From Prostheceraeus crozeri (Eukaryota > Platyhelminthes > Polycladida > Euryleptidae), in assembly GCA_907163375.1 (NCBI GenBank), contig CAJQUW010008688.1:67001-131000 (forward strand): a stretch of DNA of 64,000 nucleotides, written 5' to 3'. Of the stretch, positions 10,172-20,454 are shown piece after piece; within the stretch, counting starts at the first letter, position 1; every line of letters begins with the position of its first letter. A program made the position numbers and the translations under genes. The notes under the pieces were generated by a model that was given only the letters and a program-made list of their open reading frames with translations, was not told where the DNA came from and did not search any database.

Positions 10172-11277
10172 AAACATGATATTTAAGTGTTTGCCTAATA
10201 GATTTATTGAACAGATTTAAGTGACATTTTTGTCCGATCGGACTTCAAGGGCACTTAACAATAAAGACATTAATATGTCTGAAACAGTCTACAGTGCAAC
10301 TGTCAGGAATGGTCAGGATAAGGTTCTTCGCAGCAGTTCAGCATTCTGGCCTCTCTTGAAGGTGACCACTGACGGAGCAGCTTTCAACTTGTTGGTAGGT
10401 CATACCAGGTGTGAGCTGCAGCTATAGGGAAAGTTCTAGCATCGACTGATCAGATCTTGCCATGAAATTAACTTTTCATTGTCAATTAAAGAAAATTCAA
10501 GCTTTTATTTCACCAAGAGATTAACATAGTAAGACATAAAATTCCTTGAACTGCTTGATTAGTTTTCGAAATATGTCTCAAAGTCCATGCTATCGCTATG
10601 TAACTCTGGAAAGCAGTCGTATTGAAATATGTGTCACTAATTACAGAAAAATAAACTCACGCCTTAATGAAATTTCATAATTATAGACTACCGCATTTCC
10701 TCTAATAAACACCGCGGCGTTTATTAAAATGCACGATTTTCTACATAACACTTCCAAATTGAATAACAGCAATAATTACAGACCTCCTTTGCGAAAAAAT
10801 ATCAACAAGAGCTGAAAATTAATCTAGCAAGTTTTTTGCTGTATTACCGATTTATGGTCGACAAAGCGTGGTGATGTCGACGCTGATTGAACACAGCATT
10901 GGACTAATTTCTTGGAATTACCGATACCTGTATTTGCAATTTCCCTCTCATAGTCACTTGAAGGCATGGTTCACGCTCACAAAACTTGGGTGGGATGACT
11001 GATGACTGGCATGACTCGATGCTTGACGGTACGGTATAGCAACACTCAGAGACAGGAGCCCCTCCCCGCACTCTGACAGCCACCATTAGGTAACAATGCT
11101 ACTTTTTAGAAAAGGCTGATTGTGATGCTTTTATTATGTGACTCATTCCATCATAATATAGACCACACCACCAGGCAATGTCACTAAGCATTCCAGAAAA
11201 ATGACCTTCGTGTATTCAACACAGCAACTAGCAGTTGCAAGAAACTGTGGTTCTAAAGTCAGCTGGCCCCTCTGCCA
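10172..11277. other. Non-coding stretch, nothing recognised
   Basis: AT-rich DNA with several open frames of 60-70 codons on both strands, none with a known domain or good splice context. It lies downstream of the EME1 stop codon and upstream of the Tc1 remnant. Confidence 0.55.
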
Positions 11278-11283
11278 TTTATT
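11278..11283 (-). promoter_or_regulatory. Candidate poly-A signal of EME1
   Basis: The minus strand reads AATAAA here, about 220 bases after the EME1 stop codon at 11507-11509. Position and strand suit the 3' end of that transcript. In AT-rich DNA such hexamers are frequent, so this is only a candidate. Confidence 0.35.
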
Positions 11284-11506
11284 CTATGCTATTGATTGTT
11301 ATCTATTTCTCAATAAATCGATTCAAATCTCCTGTCATAGACGCACTTAGCATAAACTGCCGTTTTAAGCATTCTTGTATTCGCAACTGCATCTTTATAC
11401 GACCTGATAATCATTAAACAACTACAAAAGAATGCAACATCATCAAAATCAAGCTGTTATAGGCTGAATTACATGTGAATGATAATAAACCATGACCAGT
11501 TTTCAT

Positions 11507-11791
11507 TCAACGTATCACAAATGTAGAACTACTCGCAGTGAGAAGTTCGTATAACCTACGAGACAGTTCCTTTCCTACGCGACGTTTCGTTTGTAACACA
11601 CCAGCTCCTCTTCGGATTTCAACATTTGCAAGTAGCTCACGCGCTTTTTCTTGACTGCTACACTGATTGAAAGCTTCCGCCAATATTCTTGGAGATCGAT
11701 AATTGGAGACAATGGCATCAGCAACTTCACCAGTAACAAGACGTATTTGCATCAATTGTTGCCGCCAAAGTTTTGATACGCTCTCCGGATC
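11507..11791 (-). CDS. EME1, last coding exon (C-terminal helix-hairpin-helix domain)
   Basis: EME1 is the non-catalytic partner of MUS81. The nuclear dimer cuts 3' flaps, replication forks and nicked Holliday junctions. On the minus strand a 3' splice site (TTTCTTCCATAG, AG at 11792-11793) is followed by 94 codons and a TGA stop. The exon starts DPESVSKLWRQQLMQIRL. The DNA-binding helix-hairpin-helix pair includes AIVSNYRSPRILAEAF. Then come LLANVEIRRGAGV and RRVGKELSRRLYELL, which match the EME1 C-terminus better than that of MUS81: the IRRGxGV insertion before RRxGxELSRR is the EME1 form. It begins at a codon boundary (phase 0), as does the intron end of the preceding exon. No lesion is visible, so this is a live gene rather than a relic. 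Assignment rests on remembered family features, not a search. Confidence 0.85.
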   Translation of the reverse strand, partial: DPESVSKLWRQQLMQIRLVTGEVADAIVSNYRSPRILAEAFNQCSSQEKARELLANVEIRRGAGVLQTKRRVGKELSRRLYELLTASSSTFVIR

Positions 11792-13535
11792 CTATGGAAG
11801 AAATAATATAGTTTCCTTTCTTTATGGTAAAGATCATCATCAATATGAACAGAAACTATACGCTTCAGTGTGAATATATCACGATGCAATCGTGAATCAA
11901 GAGAAAAGGACTATCAAAAATCTCTTTTGAAACTGCTTGCATATTTCGATTCTACCGAATCAATGGAGTCAGAAGATATAGACATCCACAAGGCTTGTAT
12001 TTAGCAGAGAATTCAAACTTTAAAATTTCAAATAATAAATCTTGGAGACAGTCTTTTTATATTTTCTAATATAAAGTACATCAAGTCACAAAAGTGCAAT
12101 TAGAAATACATGTTCTCAAGTTACCTTGCATGACGAAAATAATTTGTCAGAATTTTCAGAAAATGCATCTTCTGACCGATGCTGTTATACTTTCTGATAA
12201 TGTTAATAATAAGACATCATAGGGCATGAGAAACATAACGAGTTATCTTCCAGCAAATTTGAACTCTGAAAATAAATGATTTCCTCATCTATAATATTCT
12301 ATCTCCAAGTAAATCCGGATTAGTTGATGGTTCCGCTTCATGCCGTGATTTCAGTGGTGAGGGCCTATTTATTTTTGCTAATACCGCTATTGATAAAATT
12401 TTGGTCATCCTTTCGACGACATAATAACAAAGATCTAATTTCCTACTTTATGAATTTGAATGCACCACGTGAAAAGCGTGGTGATCTCCAAAAAATGAAA
12501 TAATCGTGAAGATGAGAAAGAATACGGCACTCCCTTTAGTAAAGGCTTATAATAAAATAGTTGAGGTAAAAAAAATTTTCACGGCGAAAGTTTCAAGACG
12601 CAGTCGCTCCCTCAGTGCACTTAAAAGCACTTTTTATCTATGTCATCCTTTTCGAAGATAACTTGTTTGCTTTTACCAGTTCTCCTTATTTTTAGAATTA
12701 AACATTTGATGTGTAATCGTTGCTTGTCTAATTGACCTACATTACAAACACACTCAAAATCAATTACACACTGATGAACATGGCCAGAAAGACATAAAAA
12801 AAATCAAATTTCAAATTGATCTCATTGCAAACTTATCACAGTTATCAACATCTTTTTAACACAATTTTTTTAAATATCCTTTTTTGCTACTCTACATCAC
12901 AGAAAAGTTCTTGTTAGCAGAAATGATAATTATGCACTATCAGCATCGATTTCAAATTTTGCTAAAATTCCATAGCAAAAATGAGAGTCTCAATGTTTCC
13001 CTATTTTCAAAAGACAGCATCCCCGCAGCAAAACATGCTTACAAATCAATTCCGAAGTTCATCTGGGGCATAAAACAACATTCAAAATTGCGAGAGCAAC
13101 CTCATCAGGATTAGCAAAAATCATGAATTGCAAATTTTTGGAGTCTATATTTGATCGCTATAGTATATATTCTTTGAAATGCTGTAAAATCAGAAGTACT
13201 CGGAATCTCAGCGAACTACTTAAGAAATTTATCAGCTTCATGACCAGATTGATCAACACTGAGAATTTCGTGCAAATCTGAGACAGTCAGTCACTGACCG
13301 TCCTTGAAATTTGTCGCTTCTGTATGGAATGACCCTGCCTTACACTACAAGTATTACAGCTAGCAATTGTCAGACCTGGTACGTTCATTGTTCCTCTTAA
13401 TAATCCAAAAAGGACAATTTATTGGGTCTAGAAGAAATGATTCTTAATATTTGTGTGGTACTGGTTCGAACCCTAGTCTTTTTTTTGTTGCAAATTGCGT
13501 TATTCAATTCCCTCACTTGTTGAGAATCTATCAAG

Positions 13536-14267
13536 ATGGTTAAGAATGGCAAAGCTAGTCAGAAATCAACTCCCTCCGGATCAGCTATACGATCGTCGTC
13601 GATTAGTGTTGAGGACATGAGTGCAATGTTTTCTCGTCTTGAGGAGAAGCTGACTCAGAAACTAGAAGCTATAACCTCGAAAGTTGATGCAATCACAACG
13701 AGACTTGACATGATACAAACTGATCAAGTCAGAATCAACTTAGAAGTTGAGAAGATCAAATCAATCATCATTGATCAGCAAAATTTCATTGAGAAATATG
13801 AACAGAAGAAGCGCAAAATGAATCTCATTATTAATGGAATTCCAGAAAAAGATATTGCTATACATGGCGAAATTTTGAAAGACGATGAGTCAAAAGTCAA
13901 TTATATCTGCGACGAAATTTGTGAAAACTTTAACGAAAATCATGTTGTTGAATGCGTTCGTCTAGGAAAAGGAAACTCGGATAGATCGCGCCCTATGAAA
14001 GTTGAATTCAGCAACAAAGACATTCGATATAAATTGTTGAGTGGTCAGAAGAAATTGCGAGTTTCAAACCCTGACATTTTTGGCAAAGTTTTTTTCAATC
14101 CTGATATGTCTTACTTAATGCGAAAGGAACACAAACGCCTACGTGATGAATTGAGGAGTTTGAAGGCCTCCTCATCAAGCAACGATCAAATATTTATTAA
14201 GAAGGGATGCTTGTACAAGAATTCGAATGTGGTGGATAATGTTGATATCAATAATCAATTATTTTGA
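13536..14267 (+). CDS. LINE ORF1 protein
   Basis: ORF1 proteins bind element RNA and act as nucleic acid chaperones during retrotransposition. The 243-residue frame starts at an ATG in strong eukaryotic context (A at -3, G at +4). Residues about 28-95 form a coiled coil (LEEKLTQKLEAITSKVD and continuing heptads), probably for trimer formation. An RRM-like part follows from KMNLIINGIPEK, through VECVRLGK and RPMKVEF, to KVFFNPDMSYLMRKEHKRLR and a basic region. No zinc knuckle is present. The frame has no lesion, in contrast to ORF2. It ends with TGA at 14265-14267, after which the same frame is open into ORF2. Confidence 0.75.
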   Translation: MVKNGKASQKSTPSGSAIRSSSISVEDMSAMFSRLEEKLTQKLEAITSKVDAITTRLDMIQTDQVRINLEVEKIKSIIIDQQNFIEKYEQKKRKMNLIINGIPEKDIAIHGEILKDDESKVNYICDEICENFNENHVVECVRLGKGNSDRSRPMKVEFSNKDIRYKLLSGQKKLRVSNPDIFGKVFFNPDMSYLMRKEHKRLRDELRSLKASSSSNDQIFIKKGCLYKNSNVVDNVDINNQLF

Positions 14268-17261
14268 CAAATCGATCACAAGGATAGTCAATGTTTATCT
14301 TTAAGCTATGATACGTTCGATTCGTATCTTTGTTTTCTGATTTCATATTATCCTGAAAGTATTGAAAAAGTTTGTCCTTTAATGCACTATTTTGTGAAAT
14401 CCACGTATTCAGAGGTCAATATCCCTCGTCAAAGTTCGAGTTGTGATTCTTTCAAGAATATTCCTTCACCTGTGCTATGTTTCTATACAAATGCCAGATC
14501 TTTAATCCAGAAAATGGACCTATTACGAGTCTATGCTGCTGAAATGAAACCAATGGTTATTTGCATAACTGAGACTTGGTCTACTGACGAGTATCCGGAG
14601 AGTTACTTCATGATCCCCAACTTCACAAACTATAGATGTGATCGACTCGACCGTAGAGGAGGTGGGGTAATGATTTTTATCAAGAATACTGTTCCTTCAA
14701 CTATTGTTCATAGTATTTCTTGTAACGATTTTGATGCAATTTCATGCTATGTGGTAACTGATGATAATGAGAAAGTAGGATTTGCATGCATATATCGTCC
14801 GCCTCATTCTGTTAACGATGATTCTCTTTTCGATTTCCTGAACTCAACCTTCGCTAATATCTGTGCCCAGTATTGTTGTTGGTGATTTCAACCATCCTGA
14901 AATTGATTGGAGTGACCCTACATATAACAGAGCTGATAATTCTATGATGGAATGGTTTTTCGCTAATGTTCTTATTCAAAATATCACTGTGCCTACCCGC
15001 CCTGAGTCAAACAATATTCTTGACCTAGTTTTCACTACTCCATTGATGATGGTGAATGATGTAGTCGTTCGTGAACGCTTTGGTACTTCGGACCACTCAA
15101 TCATTACTTTTGACGTGACATTATCATTAAAAAAGATAACTACGTCGAATACCAACATCTATCTTTATTCAAAAGCTAAGTGGAAACAATTTCACCAAAT
15201 GCTCAGAGATCATGATTGGACTCATCTTGAAGGCATGACTGATGTGAACACTTTATGGACTGCTTTCCTACAAGACACTAGGTCAATCATTCATTCATGT
15301 GTTCCGATGAAAAGAAAGCAAGAATGGTCTCCCAAGTTCAGAAGCTACGTGAGAACTGCATTCAGACATCGGCGACGATGCCTTGCTCAAGTCAAGAAAA
15401 ATCCTACTTTTTCTAATAAATTACGCTTGAGAGCTGCCGATTCAAACCTCAGTTGCAAAATTGATCAAGCAAGAAATGATCACGAGGAGAAGATCTCTAG
15501 CCTATATGTAACCAACAAAAGGATGTTCTGGAAATATGTAAATACAAAGTTGAAAGTCAACAGTGTTCCAAGTATATTTCATGATTTACAAGGCGATGTT
15601 TGCTTTGAACCTGATACCATAGCTGAAAAGTTCAATGATTTCTTCGCGTTATCATTTTCATCGTCATCACAAACTGTTGATTTTGAATGTGATCAAGTTA
15701 CTAGTATCATGGACCCTCTAACGTTTGAGGTGAAGGACGTGTATGATGTGATTTGCTCATTGCCTAATTCTACGAGTATAGATAACGATGGTCTATCGTA
15801 TACTCTGCTAAAGAAAGGTGCTCCAATATTTTCTGAGTTACTCTATAGAATATACAAATTGTCTTTCAACACCGCTTTACTTCCTGATGGTTGGAGGAAC
15901 GTTCTGGTTTACTCCGATATTCAAAGCTGGCTCGAGAAGCAATATATCAAATTACCGTCCTGTGACCATCTCAAGCACAGTGTGTCGCATTATGGAACGC
16001 ATCATTCGCAGACATACCATAGATCATTGTACGTCTTTGAACATTATTTCACCGACTCAGCATGGATTTATCCCTCGTCGATCAATTGAAACCGCTCATA
16101 TTGAATTTTATGACTACCTTACGAAAACATGTGATAATTTTACGGATATCGATCTGTTACTCTTGGACTATAGCAAAGCTTTTGAAAGCATACCACATGA
16201 TCGCCTTTTGTTCAAATTACAATATTATGGATTTGGTTCAACTATGTTGCGTTGGCTGAAGAACTATTTTCATCAGCGAACTCAATCAGTTTTGTTCAAA
16301 GGCCATGTCTCATCCCCACGTGTAATAATGAGTGGGGTAATTCAGGGTTCTGTCATAGGCCCGATTCTGTTTACGTTATACACTAATGACCTTGACGAAG
16401 CAATAGTATGGGGCAAGATTGTGAAGTATGCCGATGATATTAAAATTGCATTTGAATGGTCTAGAGGCTCCAGTGAATCCGAGAATCATGCGCAACATCA
16501 GCAGGATCAAGATCGACTCGAAAGGTGGAATACTGACAACGGTTTGAACTTGAATGTAAGTAAAAGTTGTGTTGTTAATTTTGGTACTAGAACATCGGAT
16601 ATGCGACAATCATATATACTGTGCAACAGAACGATCCCTGCTACTAGAAATTTTCAAAGATTTGGGAATAACTATCAATGATAGACTTTCATTTGATGAA
16701 CATGTTTCCCTGACTGTTAATAAAGCACGTCGAATGCTTGGCATGATTTCCCGTTCATTCTCACAACGGGATATACATGCATCAATCAATCTATATAAGA
16801 CATACGTCAGAAGTAAATTGGAGTTTGGTAACATACTTTGGCAGCCTTATACACAGAGAAATATCAAACTTGTTGAAAGTGTGCAAAGACGAATGACCAA
16901 AAGACTACCTGGCTTTGGACATCTCCCCTATCGTGAGCGGCTATATAATTTGAAGATTCAGTCATTGCAGCTCGTCGAATTCGATATCATCCTCATTTTC
17001 TTGTATAAAGCTGTCCATGGGTACGTTGACCTCGATATTTTCAAGCTCTTTGATGTTGTAACAAACTCCTCAACTCGAGGTAACCACTTCCGACTTTACA
17101 CAAGCCGCTGCCATCACAATTATCGCAATTATTTTTTCACTGGTCCAGCAGGAATTGCCCAATACTGGAATATGCTGTCAGATGCAGAAATAAATGTTGA
17201 ATCCGTTTCAAAATTCAAAGTAGTTATTGAGAGGCTATTTCAAAGACTTGATATTTGGTAA
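14268..17261 (+). pseudogene. LINE ORF2: endonuclease and reverse transcriptase, frameshifted
   Basis: ORF2 would nick target DNA and copy the element RNA at the nick. The frame directly after the ORF1 stop is open, with its first ATG at 14382. The apurinic-type endonuclease shows YTNARSLIQK, ITETW, YRPPH, GDFNHPEIDW and TSDHS. The reverse transcriptase shows PIFKAGSRSNISNYRPV, LLLLDYSKAFESIPH, VIQGSVIGPILF and YADD at 16427-16438. The C-terminal part keeps YVRSKLEFGNILWQP and a conserved tail ending at 17261. Three single-base-type frameshifts interrupt it, near 14870-14885, 15900-15915 and 16640-16655. Apart from these it is well conserved, so the insertion is probably not ancient. The clade (CR1/L2/Rex1 group) is inferred from order, motif style and the tail. 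Confidence 0.85.
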
Positions 17262-17372
17262 TTACTGGAAACAATGTACGCTCTCTTATTAACACTTTTT
17301 CTTTCATTCCGTGACTCCACACCAATAGCTTGACAACTTGTATATAACTCTTCTATCATGATATGCCTGGTT

Positions 17373-17417
17373 AGCCCTTTAGTTGGGCTCTGTATTTGTT
17401 TTCCTTGAATCAAATAC
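17373..17417 (+). other. Two adjacent hairpins in the LINE 3' untranslated region
   Basis: First stem: AGCCC (17373-17377) with GGGCT (17385-17389), 7-base loop. Second stem: GTATTTG (17392-17398) with CAAATAC (17411-17417), 12-base loop. They lie immediately before the ATT tail. In LINEs of this type the 3' end is what the reverse transcriptase recognises, so these hairpins are the probable binding signal; that role is inferred. Confidence 0.6.
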
Positions 17418-17418
17418 A

Positions 17419-17445
17419 ATTATTATTATTATTATTATTATTATT
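17419..17445 (+). repeat. (ATT)9 microsatellite tail of the LINE
   Basis: Nine perfect copies of ATT, followed by a short T-run. It marks the 3' end of the element and gives the insertion orientation. Confidence 0.85.
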
Positions 17446-17796
17446 TTTCCTAAATTTCGTAAATACCACACAACCGTAATATGAGGCCTAATATTGAATT
17501 AGTAATTCAATGAAAAATTTAATACTGCCAACCACTGAAATTAATTGCAACCAAGATAAATGACTACTAAAACAAAATGATCACCATTCAATGAAATTAC
17601 ATGCTGCCAAATTACTAAGAGAAACATTTATAAGCTACTACATTGATCCCGGTATCCTGAGAGTAAAATCTCTAGATTTCGGGATTTCTAAAAACCCACG
17701 GGATCCCGGGAATGCAATCAATATTCATGATCCTCAGAATTACTCTTAAAGAAACGAAGTAGCTTATGACAGTATATACAAATACAAGTCATTTAC

Positions 17797-18052
17797 CTTT
17801 TCAGATATCCTAATACTCGGGATATTGGCTCCAGATGTGCAGAAAATGGCATCTGCTGATCTTGAAGCTAATTTGAATTGACGTTCCGCAACTGATTTTG
17901 TAAAGCATCTAGCCAATCGTCCCATTTCTTCTGCATTCTCAATAAGATGAATAGTAATCCGATGTTGTAAATGCAGTGCCACTGCTATTTCATGCCAATG
18001 ATTCAACGATATGATTTTAGAGTCTTTGTCCTTGCTGACCTTCCTGTTAAGC
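17797..18052 (-). CDS. EME1, penultimate coding exon
   Basis: On the minus strand the acceptor CTCTTTTCAG precedes 256 bases that are open and end at GAAAAG before the donor GTAAAT. The 85 complete codons read from LNRKVSKDKDSK through HEIAVALHLQHRITIHLIEN and CFTKSVAERQFK to GANIPSIRISEK. This corresponds to the second half of the ERCC4-like nuclease fold of EME1, in which the catalytic residues of the MUS81-type partner are not kept. The exon takes its first base as the third base of a codon split with the upstream exon (phase 2) and ends phase 0, which joins exactly to the exon at 11507-11791. No lesion seen. An open frame beginning inside it at 18006 has no real start codon. Confidence 0.85.
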
Positions 18053-19113
18053 CTGAAAAGAGACAGATATCTCGCATGATCAATGGAGGAGCCCGTAAAT
18101 CGGCCGAATAATTCAGTGGCATTTTCAGGATGCTCGGCATTCGACAGAATATTCAGTTAACATTTATTCCTACATGAGCAATGAATTGCGTCATCATATG
18201 ATCTAAGCTTGCAGGTCATTTATTAAATGATTTTCTATTGAAAAAAAATGACTAGTGTAGAAGACAGGATGGATAGCGATGTTTTCAGAAGTCAATCCTT
18301 CATTTAAACGTCATTGGTAAGGTAAAAATGCATCAGATCTTGACAATCGTCATTGATATATCAAACAAATAGAATTCGGGCTAACGCTGAGTCAATGGAG
18401 GATCATGATCAATCGCCTACAGTGTGATAAGCCCTTACTGATTGTTGACTGTTAGTAATCACAGGGTCTACCCGTGGCATCGATTGGCTGTCTAACTCAT
18501 ATCACTTTGAAAATCTGATCTACTGGTAAAACTTATACACATATTTGCAACATGCATAATACATAGAGTATTACACAAAGTATGTTATACTCTATGTTGC
18601 TCTACCATCTATCAAGCAATTTATAAACTGAACTTTCAAGCGAACACTGTTACACGACTCCTCCTATGGCCATGTTTATCGAGAAGACGACAGTATTTTA
18701 TAGTATTTACACATGAAACAGACAGAAAATTAAATCTAAGCGGTGTTCACCAAGGATCACTGATTGAACCCGTACGATCCATTGTTTTGCATATATCTTG
18801 CTTTATCCTGTATTTTGCTGCTGTGCTGGAGTTCACCATTTTGGCGGTGTTCACCGGCTAGAGTTGGAGTGTGCATAATGTTAAAAGGCCGAAACGTGAC
18901 CCAGCTTAAGATTTAGCTAATGAGTCCCCTCTCGTCGTACTTAACTTTTTTTGGATTGTTCACATCAAACTTAATTGAGTTTTTTTTCAACCAACAATTT
19001 AAGAACCGAGCTTTTGCTCAGATTCGTACAAATCCGCGCACCTGAATGCTTCCACACAGCTTTGGAAGCACTGCACTGAGTACTGTACGGATTCCAAAAA
19101 CGTCTTCACTTAC
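18053..19113 (-). other. EME1 intron (1,061 bp)
   Basis: The donor on the minus strand is GGAAA/GTAAGT and the acceptor is TTTTCAG/GC. No gene lies inside. It contains a hairpin listed separately. Two similar phrases around 'gcggtgttcacc' (near 18740 and 18845) suggest a further decayed repeat. Confidence 0.7.
18561..18597. repeat. Perfect 11-bp inverted repeat
   Basis: ACATAGAGTAT (18561-18571) is the reverse complement of ATACTCTATGT (18587-18597), with a 15-base loop. It may be the centre of a small inverted-repeat transposon in the EME1 intron. Confidence 0.6.
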
Positions 19114-19196
19114 TTTCCATAAACGGCAATAACTGGCTCCTTATTTGTAATCGCTTTAAATTTGGAAAGAAAATCCTTGAGTTTTTCAGTGTTCAT
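19114..19196 (-). CDS. EME1, antepenultimate coding exon
   Basis: An 83-base exon on the minus strand between acceptor TTATTTCAG (AG at 19197-19198) and donor GTAAGT. It encodes 27 codons plus two bases: MNTEKLKDFLSKFKAITNKEPVIAVYGK with the last codon completed by the next exon. This fits the short helix and beta strand that precede the variable linker in the EME1 nuclease-like domain (a helix, then 'PVIAVYG'). It starts at phase 0. The ATG at its beginning is probably internal, because the known protein continues further upstream; an alternative start here would give a protein of only about 206 residues, far short of EME1. Confidence 0.75.
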
Positions 19197-20454
19197 CTGA
19201 AATAACAAAATACGGACAAATGAATGGGATTGTGTACCTAGATAAACCAGATGTTTGATGTAAAACTAAAGTATTATATGAAAGTTTTAAATTGATAACA
19301 AATATTACAATTATGTGCAATCATAGTATCAGGTGGGATTTAACCAAAACATTTTATTCTAGCATCATTACTCTGAATGAAGCAACATCAGATTTCCTCA
19401 TTCAGCTTCGTTTAGCACTAGCAGACATTATTCTTTCTGATGCTGAGACGTCATCTTGTCACACTGAGGTCTAATCCTTTTTAATATTGACGTTGAAGCT
19501 ATTGATTGACGCAGTTTCTTGAGTAAATAAACGAAACCAATGGACCGATTATCTTTATTCTAGGGAATACATGCGATTCAATACATGCCATTAAGACTTA
19601 AGTATCAAACTTTGCTGACGACCTACTTTCCCAATGCGCATGCCATGTAAATGCAAATATTTTTTAAACCGCAGGAACGTAATCTCCGCAATAACTGAAT
19701 CTTTTGATATAAAAGTTCCCCCCCCCCCAAAAGTCCCCAATGTGCATGCAGTTTCGACTTTATTAAATGAACTCGAGTTGAGACCCAGCACCAAATGTGC
19801 ATCACAATGGCTACATCATGTGCTTCTAAGCAGTAGTAGGCTTCTTAAACCAATTTAATGGACTAAGTGTCAAAAGGACGAAAAGAGCAGCTTTCGAAAC
19901 TTTCTTTTTGACTGGCAAAACATTATGTTATTATGGCAAAATTAATGTTACATCACTACAACTGTTGAAATATCTCAGTGTCTGCAGCCACTCAGTTCAT
20001 TTGATTACAAAAGTATCATACATCATCTGAAAGGTATTGATCTCCTCTTGGGGATTCACTATGATTTTTGGCTGCATCTTTGAACGATTGTCTACCACAA
20101 AAAATTGTGAAAGACAATTACTTTTCTTTAATTGAAAGTTTTGGTATCAAAATCATAGGTTAGAAAAATGAAACACAGATCAGTGTATAGACAAGAGCAA
20201 ATACTTTCAGAAAAGTATTTGGACTCATCCACAGGACAATTATGCGCGTTATTGGATACATAATCATTGCTAATATTACATTGCCCCATTCATTCGTTAA
20301 GAAGTTGGTAACATAGGCATGATTTTCATTCAAATTCAGCTCATAACAATCTAATGCATATGCATGTGCTGTATACATAGATAGTAAGCCTTAGCTAGTC
20401 ATCAATAGCAAATAAATACAGTACCATAGTTATCGCTAATTATTGATTGTTCAT
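19197..20454. other. AT-rich DNA upstream of the last EME1 exons, nothing certain
   Basis: The upstream EME1 exons (several hundred codons) should be here or beyond, but I could not find them. A C11 run lies at 19718-19728. A minus-strand stretch near 20060-20095 could encode SFKDAAKNHSESPRGDQYL, which looks peptide-like but lacks support. The region ends where composition changes. Confidence 0.5.
20160..20378 (-). CDS. Possible membrane-protein exon, unidentified
   Basis: A 72-codon open frame whose C-terminal half has two hydrophobic spans (VILAMIMYPITRIIVLW and FLKVFALVYTLICVSFF) and then stops. The first half, with ALDCYELNLNENHAY, is polar. A possible acceptor AG lies just before its second residue block. 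If real it would be the last exon of a minus-strand gene ending close upstream of EME1, leaving too little room for the missing EME1 exons, which argues against one of the two. AT-rich random sequence also produces hydrophobic frames. Low confidence. Confidence 0.2.
   Translation of the reverse strand: MYTAHAYALDCYELNLNENHAYVTNFLTNEWGNVILAMIMYPITRIIVLWMSPNTFLKVFALVYTLICVSFF

Larger units (their letters stand above)
13536..17445 (+). mobile_element. CR1-group LINE (non-LTR retrotransposon)
   Basis: It consists of ORF1 (coiled coil plus RNA-binding domain), ORF2 (endonuclease plus reverse transcriptase), a short 3' untranslated region with two hairpins, and an (ATT)9 tail. A microsatellite tail instead of poly-A is typical of CR1/L2-type elements. 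The 5' end is uncertain; the 95 bases before ORF1 may be its leader. No target-site duplication was identified. ORF2 carries three frameshifts, so the copy is inactive. It lies antisense within the EME1 intron. Confidence 0.8.
11792..17796 (-). other. EME1 intron (6,005 bp) carrying an antisense LINE
   Basis: On the minus strand the donor is AAG/GTAAAT (donor bases at 17791-17796) and the acceptor is CCATAG/GAT. The intron is phase 0. It holds the LINE at 13536-17445 in the opposite orientation. The rest (11792-13460 and 17446-17796) is AT-rich with nothing else recognised; one 76-codon open frame at 12884-13114 has no family resemblance. Confidence 0.75.

Noticed and set aside
11507..11755. 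Calling the C-terminal exon MUS81
   Set aside because: The helix-hairpin-helix end is shared by both proteins, but the IRRGxGV segment before the RRxGxELSRR motif and the upstream exon fit EME1 better.
13463..13473. GGTTCGAACCC followed by a T8 run before LINE ORF1, resembling a tRNA B box and pol III terminator
   Set aside because: No matching A box or cloverleaf could be built upstream, and the word is a palindrome that can occur by chance.
17764..18006. Minus-strand open frame taken as an independent 80-residue gene
   Set aside because: Its apparent start is TTG, and its last residues lie beyond a clear splice donor. It is the body of an EME1 exon.
19591..19805. Minus-strand open frames crossing the C11 run, one with a possible donor site
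   Set aside because: The Gly-rich part is the homopolymer itself, and the rest does not match the EME1 region expected there.
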